From Hymenobacter radiodurans (GTDB lineage Bacteria; Bacteroidota; Bacteroidia; Cytophagales; Hymenobacteraceae): a stretch of DNA of 64,000 nucleotides. This document shows, one piece after another, positions 28,661 through 38,492 of this stretch. How positions within the stretch are numbered: the first letter of the stretch is position 1; each line of letters begins with the position of its first letter. Position numbers and translations under genes: made by a program. The DNA lies in contig NZ_CP037922.1 in NCBI RefSeq assembly GCF_004355185.1, positions 1,054,001-1,118,000 on the forward strand, given 5' to 3'. The notes below the pieces were generated by a model. It was not told the DNA's origin. It worked only from the letters and a program-made list of their open reading frames with translations, and searched no databases.

Positions 28661-30010
28661 ATGGATAGCATCCGACTTCGTACCCTTCCCCATTTCTTTC
28701 TTGCTCTGTTTCTGACGTTTGTCTCCGTCGGCCGTGCCTCGGCACAGGACGTTGGCGCTGCTCCGGCCGTGAGTAAAGAAGGGGTAGCTCCCGGGGCTGC
28801 AGCTCAGGCTGCGCCCGCTGCTGCCGCAGGCGCTACTACCGGCGACGCCGCCGCAATCGCCGCTGGCGATGCCTTATATAAAGGTAACTGCGCCCAATGC
28901 CACGCCATCAATGAAGTGGTGGTAGGTCCCGCACTAAAGGATGTGCACAAACGCCGCCCAATCTCTTGGCTGATTCCCTGGATTAAGAATTCCAGTAAGA
29001 TGGTAGCCAGCGGCGATGAATATGCGGTTAAGATCTTCAATCAGTACCAGAAGCAACAGATGCCCAGCTTCGCGTTGACGGATGCTGAAATTACCTCTAT
29101 CATATCTTATATCGCCGCTGAGAGCGAGAAGCCTTCTCAAGTTACCGCAGGTGGTGCTACTGCCGGAAATGCTGGTCAAGCTGATGGTCAGGATACTGGA
29201 GGAGCAGGTGCTGACGCTAGTACTGGGGCGGGTCAATATGTTGATCTACTTTTAATCGTACTAGTAGTAGTCCTAATAGTATTGGTCGTAACACTGGTTA
29301 TTATCGCCAATATCATGGGCGATGTACTGAAAGGCCGCAAAGACCTTGATGGACGCGACGTAGAGTTACTTGATCAAAAATTTGACTTCAGCAAAATATA
29401 CAAGTCCAATCTCGTACGCGGTTTAGCTGTGGGTCTGTTTGTACTTGTAGTTCTATATGAGTCGGTTCAAGGTGTAATGGCCATCGGTCTGGATCAAGGC
29501 TATCAGCCAACCCAACCTATTGCCTTCTCGCATAAACTACACGCTGGCGAGAACCAGATCAACTGTGCCTATTGCCACACGAGTGTATATAAAAGCAAGA
29601 GCGCGAATATACCTTCGGCCAACATCTGTATGAACTGCCACTCGCAGATTAAAACAGAGTCGCCTGAAATCAAGAAGATTTATCGTGCCATCGAGCGCAA
29701 GCAGCCTATCCAGTGGGTGCGAGTGCACAATCTGCCAGATTTGGCATACTTCAATCACTCTCAGCACACACAGGTAGGCGGAATTGAGTGCCAGACTTGC
29801 CATGGTCCTATCCAGAATATGGAAGTGGTGTACCAATATTCGCCCCTGACCATGGGCTGGTGCATTAACTGCCACCGTGAGCAACCCCTTAATACTAAAG
29901 GCAATGGATACTATGACAACCTCGTGAAATTACACGATGCTGCCAATCAGGGTGCTGCCTTCACTGTTTCGTCGAATGGTGGTACCGAGTGCTCTAAATG
30001 CCATTATTGA
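28661..30010 (+). CDS. actA: Alternative complex III multiheme cytochrome c subunit ActA, with fused N-terminal monoheme domain
   Basis: 449 residues. Signal peptide (~1-29, ending ASAQ), Ala-rich linker, and a monoheme cytochrome c domain (CAQCH with distal QQMPSF). Then come a Gly/Ala linker, two membrane helices (LLLIVLVVVLIVLVVTLVII and GLAVGLFVLVVLYESVQGV), and a periplasmic pentaheme domain with CAYCH, CMNCH, CQTCH, CINCH and CSKCH. Six CxxCH sites in all. ActA carries electrons from the quinol site of alternative complex III toward the oxidase. First gene of the long respiratory operon. Confidence 0.92.
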   Translation: MDSIRLRTLPHFFLALFLTFVSVGRASAQDVGAAPAVSKEGVAPGAAAQAAPAAAAGATTGDAAAIAAGDALYKGNCAQCHAINEVVVGPALKDVHKRRPISWLIPWIKNSSKMVASGDEYAVKIFNQYQKQQMPSFALTDAEITSIISYIAAESEKPSQVTAGGATAGNAGQADGQDTGGAGADASTGAGQYVDLLLIVLVVVLIVLVVTLVIIANIMGDVLKGRKDLDGRDVELLDQKFDFSKIYKSNLVRGLAVGLFVLVVLYESVQGVMAIGLDQGYQPTQPIAFSHKLHAGENQINCAYCHTSVYKSKSANIPSANICMNCHSQIKTESPEIKKIYRAIERKQPIQWVRVHNLPDLAYFNHSQHTQVGGIECQTCHGPIQNMEVVYQYSPLTMGWCINCHREQPLNTKGNGYYDNLVKLHDAANQGAAFTVSSNGGTECSKCHY

Positions 30011-30155
30011 GTTATCGCATAGCTTAAGCGCTACTACGTTTACTGATAGCATTTAAGTCTTTAAGCTCAGAACCTTAAAATAATACGTCTTACTTATAGG
30101 TCGAAGCTGAGCTGCTCTCATGCTTTTGGATCTCTAAGAATATAAGTCAAACAAA

Positions 30156-33100
30156 ATGCAAGAGTCGCCTAAATACTGGAAAGGAATCGAAGAGCTAGAG
30201 AACTCACCAGAGTTTGCAAAGAATGCTTTCAGCGAATTCGCCGATTTCCTGCCGGTGAGCGAAAAAAATAGCTCTACTGACGCCACTGTCTCTCCTCGTC
30301 GTGACTTTTTGAAGTTAATGGGCTTCAGCTTAGCTGCTGCTACTTTAGCTAGCTGTGAGGCTCCCATTCATAAGGCAATTCCTTACCTAAACAAACCAGA
30401 AGAGGTTGATCCAGGTATTGCCAACTTTTATGCTTCAACTTATTTTAATGGTTCGGACTATAACAGCGTCTTAGTAAAGACCCGTGAAGGCCGGCCGATC
30501 AAGTTAGAGGGCAATCCAGAGTCGCCAATCACGCGCGGTGGCCTATCAGCGCGTGCTCAGGCTTCTGTTTTGAGTCTGTACGATAGCGCCCGTCTACAGC
30601 ATTTCGCAATCAAAGGCCAACAAGCTGACAAGGATCGTGTTGACCAAGAGATCCGCAGTAAGCTTGCTGCTACACGGGGCAAAATTGCTATCGTATCACC
30701 AACCATCATAAGCCCTTCTACTAAAAGAGCTATTGCTGAATTTGCTTTGCGCTATCCTACCACGGAGCACGTGATGTACGATGCTCAATCGCAGTCGGCG
30801 TTAATTCAAGCGAACGGAGGTGTATTGCCTTCTTTCGATTTTAGCAAGGCCAATGTGATTGTGAGCTTAGGGGCTGATTTCCTAGGTACTTGGATATCGC
30901 CAGTGGAGCATGCTCATCAGTATATCACCAATCGCAAAGTGTCGAGCGACAAAAAAACAATGTCGCGTCATTTCCAGTTTGAGACCAATCTTTCTCTAAC
31001 TGGCTCCAACGCTGATGTACGTGTGCCACTCAAGCCTTCAGAAATGGGGCAGGCTACATTAGCATTGTATAATGAGGTAGTTGGTGGCGGTGCTGCTTCT
31101 ACGTTTAACAATGCACAATTAAAGAAGGCTGCAGCCGAATTAAAAGCCAACAGAGGGCGTAGCTTAGTAGTAGCTGGCTCTAATGATCTAGCTATCCAAA
31201 CGCTTGTTGCTGCTATCAATCAGTCGTTAGGTAATGTAGGTGCAGCAATAGATACTACTAACCCTTCAATGGTTCGCCAAGGAGATGATGCTCGCATGCT
31301 CCGTCTCGTAAACGAGATGAATGCAGGCAGTGTAGGTGCTGTTATATTCTATCATGCTAATCCTGTTTATGATCATCCATTAGCTGCGAAGGTGAAGTCA
31401 GGGATTGCCAAAGTGCCTTTGAGCATTTCCTTGAACGACCGCTTAGATGAAACAGGAACCCTTTGCTACTATGCCGCTCCTGATCATCATTATTTAGAGT
31501 CATGGAATGACTATGAGCCCAAGCGTGGCTCGTTGAGTTTAGCCCAGCCTACGATTTCGCCATTGTTTGCTACTCGCCAAGCTCAGGATAGTTTACTAAC
31601 ATGGGCTGGTAATCCGCAGAGTTATTACAATTTCTTGCGTGCGAACTGGCGGAGTATTCTGGGGGGCAATTTTCAGCAAGGCTGGGATAAAGCCGTTCAT
31701 GATGGAGTTGCTAGTGGCACACTTATGCCTGCAGCAGCTGCTCCGAGTGCCGCTGCAATTGATGCTACTCAAGCTATTAGTTCCATAACCCGCGCACCCA
31801 AAGGTTCAGGTATTGAATTCTCGCTTTACGAGAAAGTAGGTATTGGAAATGGTTTCGAAGCTAATAACCCTTGGCTACAAGAACTCCCTGACCCAATATC
31901 GAAAGCCACTTGGGGTAATTATGTATCTGTGCCACGAGACATGGCTGTAACCAATGAATGGGAGCAGGGTGATATGGTTAAGCTTACCGCTAACGGTATA
32001 TCGATTGAACTTCCTGTTCTCATTCAACCTGGTCAAGCGAAGGGCACCGTTGGTGTCGCTGTAGGATATGGTCGTGAATTAGCTGGCAAAGTAGGGAGCA
32101 AAGTGGGAGCTAACGCTTACCCATTAGCAACCGTCCGCGATAATTCATTACAGTATAGTGGTACTGTTACTTTAGAGAAGACAGGTGCAAAGTCACCGAT
32201 AGCTCAAACACAGACGCACCATACGGTCATGGACCGTAAGCCAGTAGTTCAAGAAGCTACGCTGGCCGACTATATCAAGAATCCGAAAGAAGTAACTGAA
32301 TACGATAAAATTGCCACTCCTGATGGTCTGGAGAAACCAAATAAGGTTTCCCTGTGGCAAGATTACGAGTACAAGAATCACCACTGGGGTATGGTCATCG
32401 ACCTGAACTCTTGTATCGGATGTGGTTCATGCGTGATTGGTTGCCAAGTAGAAAATAATATAGCAGTAGTAGGTAAGCAGGAAGTAATTAATCGTCGTGA
32501 GATGCATTGGTTACGTATCGACCGCTATTACAGCTCCGATACTACCAAGGAAGATTTCGCTGAGAAGGGTAAATTAGATACTTACGCGGCTATGGAAGAT
32601 CCATCGGAAAATCCGAGTGTGATCTTCGAACCAATGCTATGCCAGCACTGCAACCACGCTCCTTGTGAGACTGTTTGCCCAGTACTTGCTACGACTCACA
32701 GCAGTGAAGGCTTGAATCAAATGACCTACAATCGTTGTGTGGGTACACGTTATTGCGCTAATAACTGTCCATATAAGGTGCGGCGCTTTAACTGGTTTTC
32801 TTACTATACGAATGAAAAGTTTGAGGCTGTGAACGGACATATGTTCACAGACCTCGGCCGCATGGTCTTGAACCCAGACGTAACTGTACGGGCGCGCGGT
32901 GTAATGGAGAAATGCAGCTTCTGCGTACAGCGCATCCAACTTGCTAAGCTGGAAGCCAAAAAAGAGCGTCGTCGTCCAGTAGATGGTGAGGTAGTAACGG
33001 CCTGCGCCCAATCTTGCCCAACACAGGCTATTATTTTTGGTGACCTACGGGACCCTAATTCTCGGGTTTCACAGGTGACGCGTCGGGAAGATGGCGAGCG

Positions 33101-33197
33101 TGGCTTCCATGTACTTGATGCTATAAACGTGCAGCCAAACATCACGTATCTAACTAAGATTCGTAATGTGGAGCCAAGCAAAAAGCTAACAGTTTAG
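30156..33197 (+). CDS. actB: Alternative complex III subunit ActB (molybdopterin-oxidoreductase-like plus iron-sulfur domains)
   Basis: 1013 residues. The N-terminus (YWKGIEELENSPEF ... EFADFLP) is the extended Tat-translocation domain known from these proteins, and RRDFLKLMGFSLAAATLASC (residues 48-67) combines a twin-arginine motif with a possible lipidated Cys67. The long middle resembles molybdopterin oxidoreductases that no longer bind the cofactor (family knowledge). The C-terminal third carries ferredoxin-type cysteine motifs: CIGCGSCVIGC, CQHCNHAPCETVC, CVGTRYCANNC, and CSFC with CAQSC. Its partners follow directly. A G6 motif copy at 31661 reads as LGGNF. Confidence 0.94.
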   Translation: MQESPKYWKGIEELENSPEFAKNAFSEFADFLPVSEKNSSTDATVSPRRDFLKLMGFSLAAATLASCEAPIHKAIPYLNKPEEVDPGIANFYASTYFNGSDYNSVLVKTREGRPIKLEGNPESPITRGGLSARAQASVLSLYDSARLQHFAIKGQQADKDRVDQEIRSKLAATRGKIAIVSPTIISPSTKRAIAEFALRYPTTEHVMYDAQSQSALIQANGGVLPSFDFSKANVIVSLGADFLGTWISPVEHAHQYITNRKVSSDKKTMSRHFQFETNLSLTGSNADVRVPLKPSEMGQATLALYNEVVGGGAASTFNNAQLKKAAAELKANRGRSLVVAGSNDLAIQTLVAAINQSLGNVGAAIDTTNPSMVRQGDDARMLRLVNEMNAGSVGAVIFYHANPVYDHPLAAKVKSGIAKVPLSISLNDRLDETGTLCYYAAPDHHYLESWNDYEPKRGSLSLAQPTISPLFATRQAQDSLLTWAGNPQSYYNFLRANWRSILGGNFQQGWDKAVHDGVASGTLMPAAAAPSAAAIDATQAISSITRAPKGSGIEFSLYEKVGIGNGFEANNPWLQELPDPISKATWGNYVSVPRDMAVTNEWEQGDMVKLTANGISIELPVLIQPGQAKGTVGVAVGYGRELAGKVGSKVGANAYPLATVRDNSLQYSGTVTLEKTGAKSPIAQTQTHHTVMDRKPVVQEATLADYIKNPKEVTEYDKIATPDGLEKPNKVSLWQDYEYKNHHWGMVIDLNSCIGCGSCVIGCQVENNIAVVGKQEVINRREMHWLRIDRYYSSDTTKEDFAEKGKLDTYAAMEDPSENPSVIFEPMLCQHCNHAPCETVCPVLATTHSSEGLNQMTYNRCVGTRYCANNCPYKVRRFNWFSYYTNEKFEAVNGHMFTDLGRMVLNPDVTVRARGVMEKCSFCVQRIQLAKLEAKKERRRPVDGEVVTACAQSCPTQAIIFGDLRDPNSRVSQVTRREDGERGFHVLDAINVQPNITYLTKIRNVEPSKKLTV

Positions 33198-33268
33198 AAA
33201 CAGCGAAGAGACAAGATATTATAACACTGATATAAGAACCTGTCTCGCCACTTTTTACATTCAATATT

Positions 33269-34735
33269 ATGCAGCACGTATCGCCAGTAAGAGAGCCGCT
33301 CGTAACGGGGGGCAAAACTTACCACGACATCACGGAAGACGTGTGCCGCCAGGTGGAAGCTAAGCCAAACATCCGGTGGATGGCAGCCCTGAGCGTAGCG
33401 CTCTTTTTTCTAGGCATCTTTTTCTATTCTGTATACCGGACCTTATGGTATGGTATAGGAGAATGGGGCCTGAACAAAACAGTTGGCTGGGCTTGGGACA
33501 TCACCAACTTCGTATGGTGGGTGGGTATTGGTCATGCTGGCACTTTGATCTCAGCGGTACTGCTGTTGTTCCGTCAGAAATGGCGGAGTTCAATTAACCG
33601 TGCAGCTGAAGCCATGACTATCTTCGCTGTAATATGTGCTGCCATGTTCCCGGTTTTGCACATGGGCCGTCCTTGGTTGGCCTATTGGGTATTTCCGTTC
33701 CAGAATACATTTGGCTCACTGTGGGTGAACTTTAATTCCCCACTTTTGTGGGACGTATTTGCAATCTCCACATACTTCTCGGTTTCCTTAGTATTCTGGT
33801 ACATCGGACTTATTCCTGATTTTGCCACCATTCGGGATCGTGCAAAAGGACCTATTGCTAAGCGTGCATATGCTTTATTAAGCTTCGGTTGGAAAGGATC
33901 GGCTAAAGCTTGGTCACGTTATGAGACGGTTTCTCTGATATTGGCTGGTGTTGCAACTCCTCTGGTGCTTTCAGTTCACACTATTGTATCGATGGACTTT
34001 GCTACCTCTGTCGTACCTGGTTGGCACACTACTATCTTCCCGCCTTACTTTGTTGCAGGAGCTATATTCTCGGGCTTTGCAATGGTATTAACTCTAATGC
34101 TTATCACGCGGGTTGTATTCAAGCTTGAGGACTATATTACGATAGAACACATTGCTCTCATGAATAAAATCATGATGATCACAGGTTCTATTGTAGGTGT
34201 TGCCTATATCACAGAGTTCTTTATTGCTTGGTACTCACAAGTGGAATTTGAGCAATACGCCTTCATTAACCGAGCTACAGGACCGTATTGGTGGGCGTAT
34301 GCCTCGATGATGACATGCAACGTAATCACACCTCAATTGGTATGGTTTCGTCGCATCCGTTATAGCATTCCGGCCACGTTCATTCTATCCATTATTGTGA
34401 ACATCGGTATGTGGTTCGAGCGTTTCGTAATTATCGTTACTTCCTTACACCGTGATTACTTGCCTTCTAGCTGGGTAATGTTCTCTCCAACATGGGTTGA
34501 CATCGGAATCTATGTAGGCACATTAGGCTTATTTTTCACTCTCTTCTTACTGTTTGCTAAATTCTTCCCAGTAGTGAACATGGCTGAGGTGAAAACCATC
34601 CTGAAATATGGGGTGGATAATGGTCCAACGTACACTGCTAACCATAATCATGGCCATCAAGTAGCTCCAGTTCATCAACCTGTTGCTCCAGCTCTACCAG
34701 CTTCAGCACCCGTAAATTATAATAAGCATGACTAA
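33269..34735 (+). CDS. actC: Alternative complex III subunit ActC (NrfD-like quinol-binding membrane protein)
   Basis: 488 residues with about ten membrane helices (NrfD/PsrC family), starting TYHDITEDVCRQVEAKPNIRW. ActC is held to carry the menaquinol site on the periplasmic side. The His-rich tail (NHNHGHQVAPVHQP) is not membrane. The stop overlaps the actD start by eight bases, which indicates translational coupling. Confidence 0.94.
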   Translation: MQHVSPVREPLVTGGKTYHDITEDVCRQVEAKPNIRWMAALSVALFFLGIFFYSVYRTLWYGIGEWGLNKTVGWAWDITNFVWWVGIGHAGTLISAVLLLFRQKWRSSINRAAEAMTIFAVICAAMFPVLHMGRPWLAYWVFPFQNTFGSLWVNFNSPLLWDVFAISTYFSVSLVFWYIGLIPDFATIRDRAKGPIAKRAYALLSFGWKGSAKAWSRYETVSLILAGVATPLVLSVHTIVSMDFATSVVPGWHTTIFPPYFVAGAIFSGFAMVLTLMLITRVVFKLEDYITIEHIALMNKIMMITGSIVGVAYITEFFIAWYSQVEFEQYAFINRATGPYWWAYASMMTCNVITPQLVWFRRIRYSIPATFILSIIVNIGMWFERFVIIVTSLHRDYLPSSWVMFSPTWVDIGIYVGTLGLFFTLFLLFAKFFPVVNMAEVKTILKYGVDNGPTYTANHNHGHQVAPVHQPVAPALPASAPVNYNKHD

Positions 34736-35255
34736 GCGCTTCGCCCTCGGCATATTCGACGACGAGGACGTGCTATTGCACGCCATCGAGAACATTCGCG
34801 CCGCTGGGGTTAAGATCCACGATGTGTTCTCGCCTTACCCCGTTCACGGAATTGATGATGCTCTCGGCATTGAGCGCTCACGACTACCTATTGCAGCCTT
34901 TTTCTTTGGTTTGACAGGATTGTCGTTTGCCCTCTGGATGCAGATTTATATGTTGGGTTTCGACTGGCCAATGATTATTGGTGGCAAACCTCATATCGCA
35001 TTACCTGCATTCATTCCTGTAAGTTTTGAAATGACGGTTCTCTTCTGTGCTCATGGCATGGTGATTACCTTTTTTACTATCAGTAAACTATATCCGCGTT
35101 GGAAAGTGCCAGTAATGGATGTACGCGCTACTGATGATAAATTTGTGATGGCCATCGAATTAAAAGATGATGCTTCTGAATTGAGCCGCCTAACTCAACT
35201 GCTTCGTGAAAACGGTGCAACAGAAGTCAACGAAAAAGAAATGACCCAGAAATAA
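34728..35255 (+). CDS. actD: Alternative complex III subunit ActD (DUF3341)
   Basis: 175 residues. N-terminal DUF3341 pattern FALGIFDDEDVLLHAIENIRAAGVKIHDVFSPYPVHGID, then two membrane helices (~50-70 and ~95-120), and a cytosolic C-terminus. The stop TAA shares one base with the actE ATG. Confidence 0.93.
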   Translation: MTKRFALGIFDDEDVLLHAIENIRAAGVKIHDVFSPYPVHGIDDALGIERSRLPIAAFFFGLTGLSFALWMQIYMLGFDWPMIIGGKPHIALPAFIPVSFEMTVLFCAHGMVITFFTISKLYPRWKVPVMDVRATDDKFVMAIELKDDASELSRLTQLLRENGATEVNEKEMTQK

Positions 35256-35980
35256 TGACGCACTGGCTGAAATTAAGTCTTCAGGGTTCGACAATGCTCT
35301 TTGCTGCTGTATTAGCTACAAGCTGCAACCGTGCTGATGTTCCGGCTATTCAATACGCCCCCGAAATGTATGAGCCGATTCCTTATGAGGCGCTCAAGCA
35401 GACAAATGTTAATGTAATTAACCCGATGGGTACTAACGAACGTGTTCCAGTAGTAGGAACTGTTCCATTAGGTAAACTAGATTATTATACTCATATCCCT
35501 AAGGATAGTGTAGGAATTGCAGAACGCACATTGCGCAATCCTTACGCTTATTCAAAAGCTAACTTAGAAGAGGGCAAGGCCCTATATACCAGAGTTTGCT
35601 CTCATTGCCACGGGGAAGATGGAAAAGGCCAGGGACCTGTAGGCATAAAGTTTAAAGGCGTTCCGGATTACTCAGCAGGCGCTTACAAAACTATGAATGA
35701 CGGGCATATCTATCATGTCATTCAATGGGGACGTAATCGCATGATGCCCCATGGATCTATCGTAAACCCAGAAGAGCGCTGGAAAATTGCTATGTATGTC
35801 CGAGTACTACAGCGTGGTGAAGGTCCTGACGGTTTAGCTAAGCTAGTAGACGTTAGCAAGGATTCAACGGAAATGACGGATCGTGCTAACCAGAGTCCTA
35901 TAGAGGAAGCTCAGGCTGATAAAGCATCAGAGACACCAGGGCAAGGTGGTACGGAGGCTAGAAACGGAACGTCGAACTAA
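35255..35980 (+). CDS. actE: Alternative complex III monoheme cytochrome c lipoprotein ActE
   Basis: 241 residues. Lipobox LATSC (Cys24), one heme site CSHCHGEDGKGQGPVG, and a probable distal Met in RNRMMPHGS. It is a membrane-anchored cytochrome subunit of the complex that may hand electrons on to the oxidase. The C-terminal ~40 residues are low-complexity. It begins on the last base of actD. Confidence 0.93.
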   Translation: MTHWLKLSLQGSTMLFAAVLATSCNRADVPAIQYAPEMYEPIPYEALKQTNVNVINPMGTNERVPVVGTVPLGKLDYYTHIPKDSVGIAERTLRNPYAYSKANLEEGKALYTRVCSHCHGEDGKGQGPVGIKFKGVPDYSAGAYKTMNDGHIYHVIQWGRNRMMPHGSIVNPEERWKIAMYVRVLQRGEGPDGLAKLVDVSKDSTEMTDRANQSPIEEAQADKASETPGQGGTEARNGTSN

Positions 35981-35985
35981 TAATT

Positions 35986-37302
35986 ATGGCAACTCTGACG
36001 CATCAGGACAGTGTTACGACTGAACATTTACAACTTCCGTCTAGCACTCGTAAAAAGTTCATTACAATAATAGCGGTAGGAATTATCCTGTTGATCATAG
36101 GGGCTGTATTAGCTGCCTTGGGGATAGGAGAGGAGCATGCCGCTACGGCTGGTCATGAAGCTGGCACTGGAGCAGGAGCTTCTGCAGAACACCATGAAGG
36201 CAGCCCTATTTGGGTAAAGCGGATTCTTGTAAGTCTTTGGCATAGCAATGTTTACTTCATTGGTATTGCTGTAATCGGTACGTTCTTCGTGGCCCTACAG
36301 TACGTTGCTTACGCTGGCTGGTCAGTCTTAGTCAAGCGTATTTCGGAGGCATTAAGTGCTTGGTTACTGCCAGGTGCTATAATCATGCTTATCGTGTTCT
36401 TCGTAGGACGCCATGATCTATTTCACTGGACCCATGACGGCATTATGACTCCCGGTCATGAAAAATATGATGCGATAGTTGCTGGTAAAAGCGGTTTCTT
36501 GAATCTGCCATTCTACGTTATTAGAATGGTCATTTACCTTGGGATCTGGTGGTTCTTCTCAGAAAAGTTAAGAAAGCTTTCACTTGAAGAAGATCTCAAC
36601 GGCGGAACTGAGTATTTTCATAAGAGCATCAATGTAGGAGCCCTTTTTCTAGTTCTTTTTGCTGTTTCATCTTCGATGGCAGCTTGGGATTGGGTTATGT
36701 CGATTGACGTACACTGGTTCAGTACGATGTTTGGTTGGTATGTATTCGCAAGCTGGTGGGTGTCCGGCTTAGCAGCTGTAACTCTTACTGCTATTTATCT
36801 TAAGCAAGCAGGTTACCTACGATTCCTAAATGCTAACCATCTGCACGATCTTGGTAAGTTCATGTTTGGCTTCAGCATTTTCTGGACATACATCTGGTTC
36901 TCACAGTTTATGTTGATCTGGTATGCCAATCTTCCTGAAGAGGCTGTTTATTTTAATCAGCGCTTGGGGGGCTTTAATGGTCACTACACTTGGATCTTCT
37001 ATTTCAATTTGGTTATCAATTTTGCTTTCCCATTTCTCGTGATGATGACACGGGATGCAAAGCGTCAGATGATCATGCTAAAAATTGTGTGTATAGCTAT
37101 TCTCATAGGTCATTGGTTTGATTTCTATTTGATGATCATGCCTGCAACTATGAAAGGTGAAAGTGGGTTTGTAATTGAAATTGGTATTGCACTGATCTTT
37201 TTGGGCTCTTTCCTGTTGTTGTTTACAAAGCGTCTGTCTCAGGCGTCATTGGTGCCCGTGAATCATCCCTTTCTTGATGAAAGCGTGCATCATACAACTT
37301 AA
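35986..37302 (+). CDS. actF: Alternative complex III membrane subunit ActF
   Basis: 438 residues with about ten membrane helices, distantly like ActC. A typical stretch is VSSSMAAWDWVMSIDVHWFSTMFGWYVFASWWVSG. ActF packs beside ActC in known structures; a proton-handling role is proposed for it in the literature. It starts five bases after actE and ends the act part of the operon. One G6 motif copy at 36966 reads as LGGFN. Confidence 0.93.
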   Translation: MATLTHQDSVTTEHLQLPSSTRKKFITIIAVGIILLIIGAVLAALGIGEEHAATAGHEAGTGAGASAEHHEGSPIWVKRILVSLWHSNVYFIGIAVIGTFFVALQYVAYAGWSVLVKRISEALSAWLLPGAIIMLIVFFVGRHDLFHWTHDGIMTPGHEKYDAIVAGKSGFLNLPFYVIRMVIYLGIWWFFSEKLRKLSLEEDLNGGTEYFHKSINVGALFLVLFAVSSSMAAWDWVMSIDVHWFSTMFGWYVFASWWVSGLAAVTLTAIYLKQAGYLRFLNANHLHDLGKFMFGFSIFWTYIWFSQFMLIWYANLPEEAVYFNQRLGGFNGHYTWIFYFNLVINFAFPFLVMMTRDAKRQMIMLKIVCIAILIGHWFDFYLMIMPATMKGESGFVIEIGIALIFLGSFLLLFTKRLSQASLVPVNHPFLDESVHHTT

Positions 37303-37397
37303 AATTGATTTGAGTATCGGGTGGCATAGCATTCTAATTAATTAGTAGTGCTATCTACATTGCTCATAATCGCTGTACTCACATCTATCCCTAGATA

Positions 37398-38465
37398 ATG
37401 ATTGCTCTTGGTATCCTGCTGGTATTGGTGCTGCTTCTAGTCGTATTCGGCTTGTTGTTTCGCCTCCAGATCCTTACTTCCATCTTTTCTGGTAGCCTAA
37501 CTCGTGAAATCGGGATGAGCAACCGAGTCAATGCTATCCTTATGATCATCTTCATGGTGGTTGGTGGAGGCGCATTCGCTTGGTCATTCATCGACAACTA
37601 CGATAAGATGAATCCTCCTATTGCTTCTATTCATGGATATGCAGTGGAGAATATGTTCTGGACCACAATGATCATCTTGGGTGTAGCGTTTGCTCTCACC
37701 CATCTTATGCTGTTCATCTTCTCTTATCGTTATCAACATAAGGATGGACGTAGAGCTTTCTTCTTTTCTCACAACAACAAGATTGAGATAATCTGGACGT
37801 TGATCCCAGCAATCGTGATGGCAAGCTTGGTGTTTGCAGGCTGGAAAGAGTGGACCAAGATCACAGGGCCAGCTCCGAAGGACGCTATCGTTCTGGAAGT
37901 AATGGGTAAGCAATTCAACTGGCTGGTTCGTTATCCGGGTCGCGACCAAAAATTAGGTGTAGTTAACTACCGCTTAATTGACGCTACTAATGAATTCGGA
38001 TTTGATCTGAATGACAATAATGCCATGGATGATTTCACTGTTAATGAGATCCATGTGCCAAAAGGACATCCCGTATTGCTCAAGATTCGCTCACGTGATG
38101 TACTACATGGCGTTTACATGCCAAACTTCAGGGTTCAGATGTACGCTGTGCCAGGTATGCCAACCAAGTTCTGGTTTACGCCTACTAAAACTACTGACGA
38201 AATGCGCGCTCAGTTAGGTAACCCAAAGTTTAATTATGAGTTAGCATGCTCCCAGATTTGCGGACGTGGTCACTTCGCTATGAAGGCAATAATAGTTGTA
38301 GATGAACCTGACGATTATGTAGCTTGGTTTGCTCAACAGAAATCGTTTTCAGAACAGAACCCTGATGTTTTGGCTAGTTTCAAACAGAAGTCTGATAAAT
38401 TGGTTAAAACTAAGAATGCTGATGCGGCCGCTGTCTTAACTCCGGCTAACAAAGCTTCGCTCTAA
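37398..38465 (+). CDS. coxB: Cytochrome c oxidase subunit II
   Basis: 355 residues. Three hydrophobic segments near the N-terminus (the first being MIALGILLVLVLLLVVFGLLF), then the cupredoxin domain. The Cu-A site is complete: HGVYMPNF and C284-SQI-C288-GRG-H292-FAM295. No fused cytochrome c domain follows, so electrons probably come from ActA or ActE. It lies 95 bases after actF, within the same transcriptional run. Confidence 0.96.
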   Translation: MIALGILLVLVLLLVVFGLLFRLQILTSIFSGSLTREIGMSNRVNAILMIIFMVVGGGAFAWSFIDNYDKMNPPIASIHGYAVENMFWTTMIILGVAFALTHLMLFIFSYRYQHKDGRRAFFFSHNNKIEIIWTLIPAIVMASLVFAGWKEWTKITGPAPKDAIVLEVMGKQFNWLVRYPGRDQKLGVVNYRLIDATNEFGFDLNDNNAMDDFTVNEIHVPKGHPVLLKIRSRDVLHGVYMPNFRVQMYAVPGMPTKFWFTPTKTTDEMRAQLGNPKFNYELACSQICGRGHFAMKAIIVVDEPDDYVAWFAQQKSFSEQNPDVLASFKQKSDKLVKTKNADAAAVLTPANKASL

Positions 38466-38492
38466 CTTACTTTATAACGCACGCTCAACTGT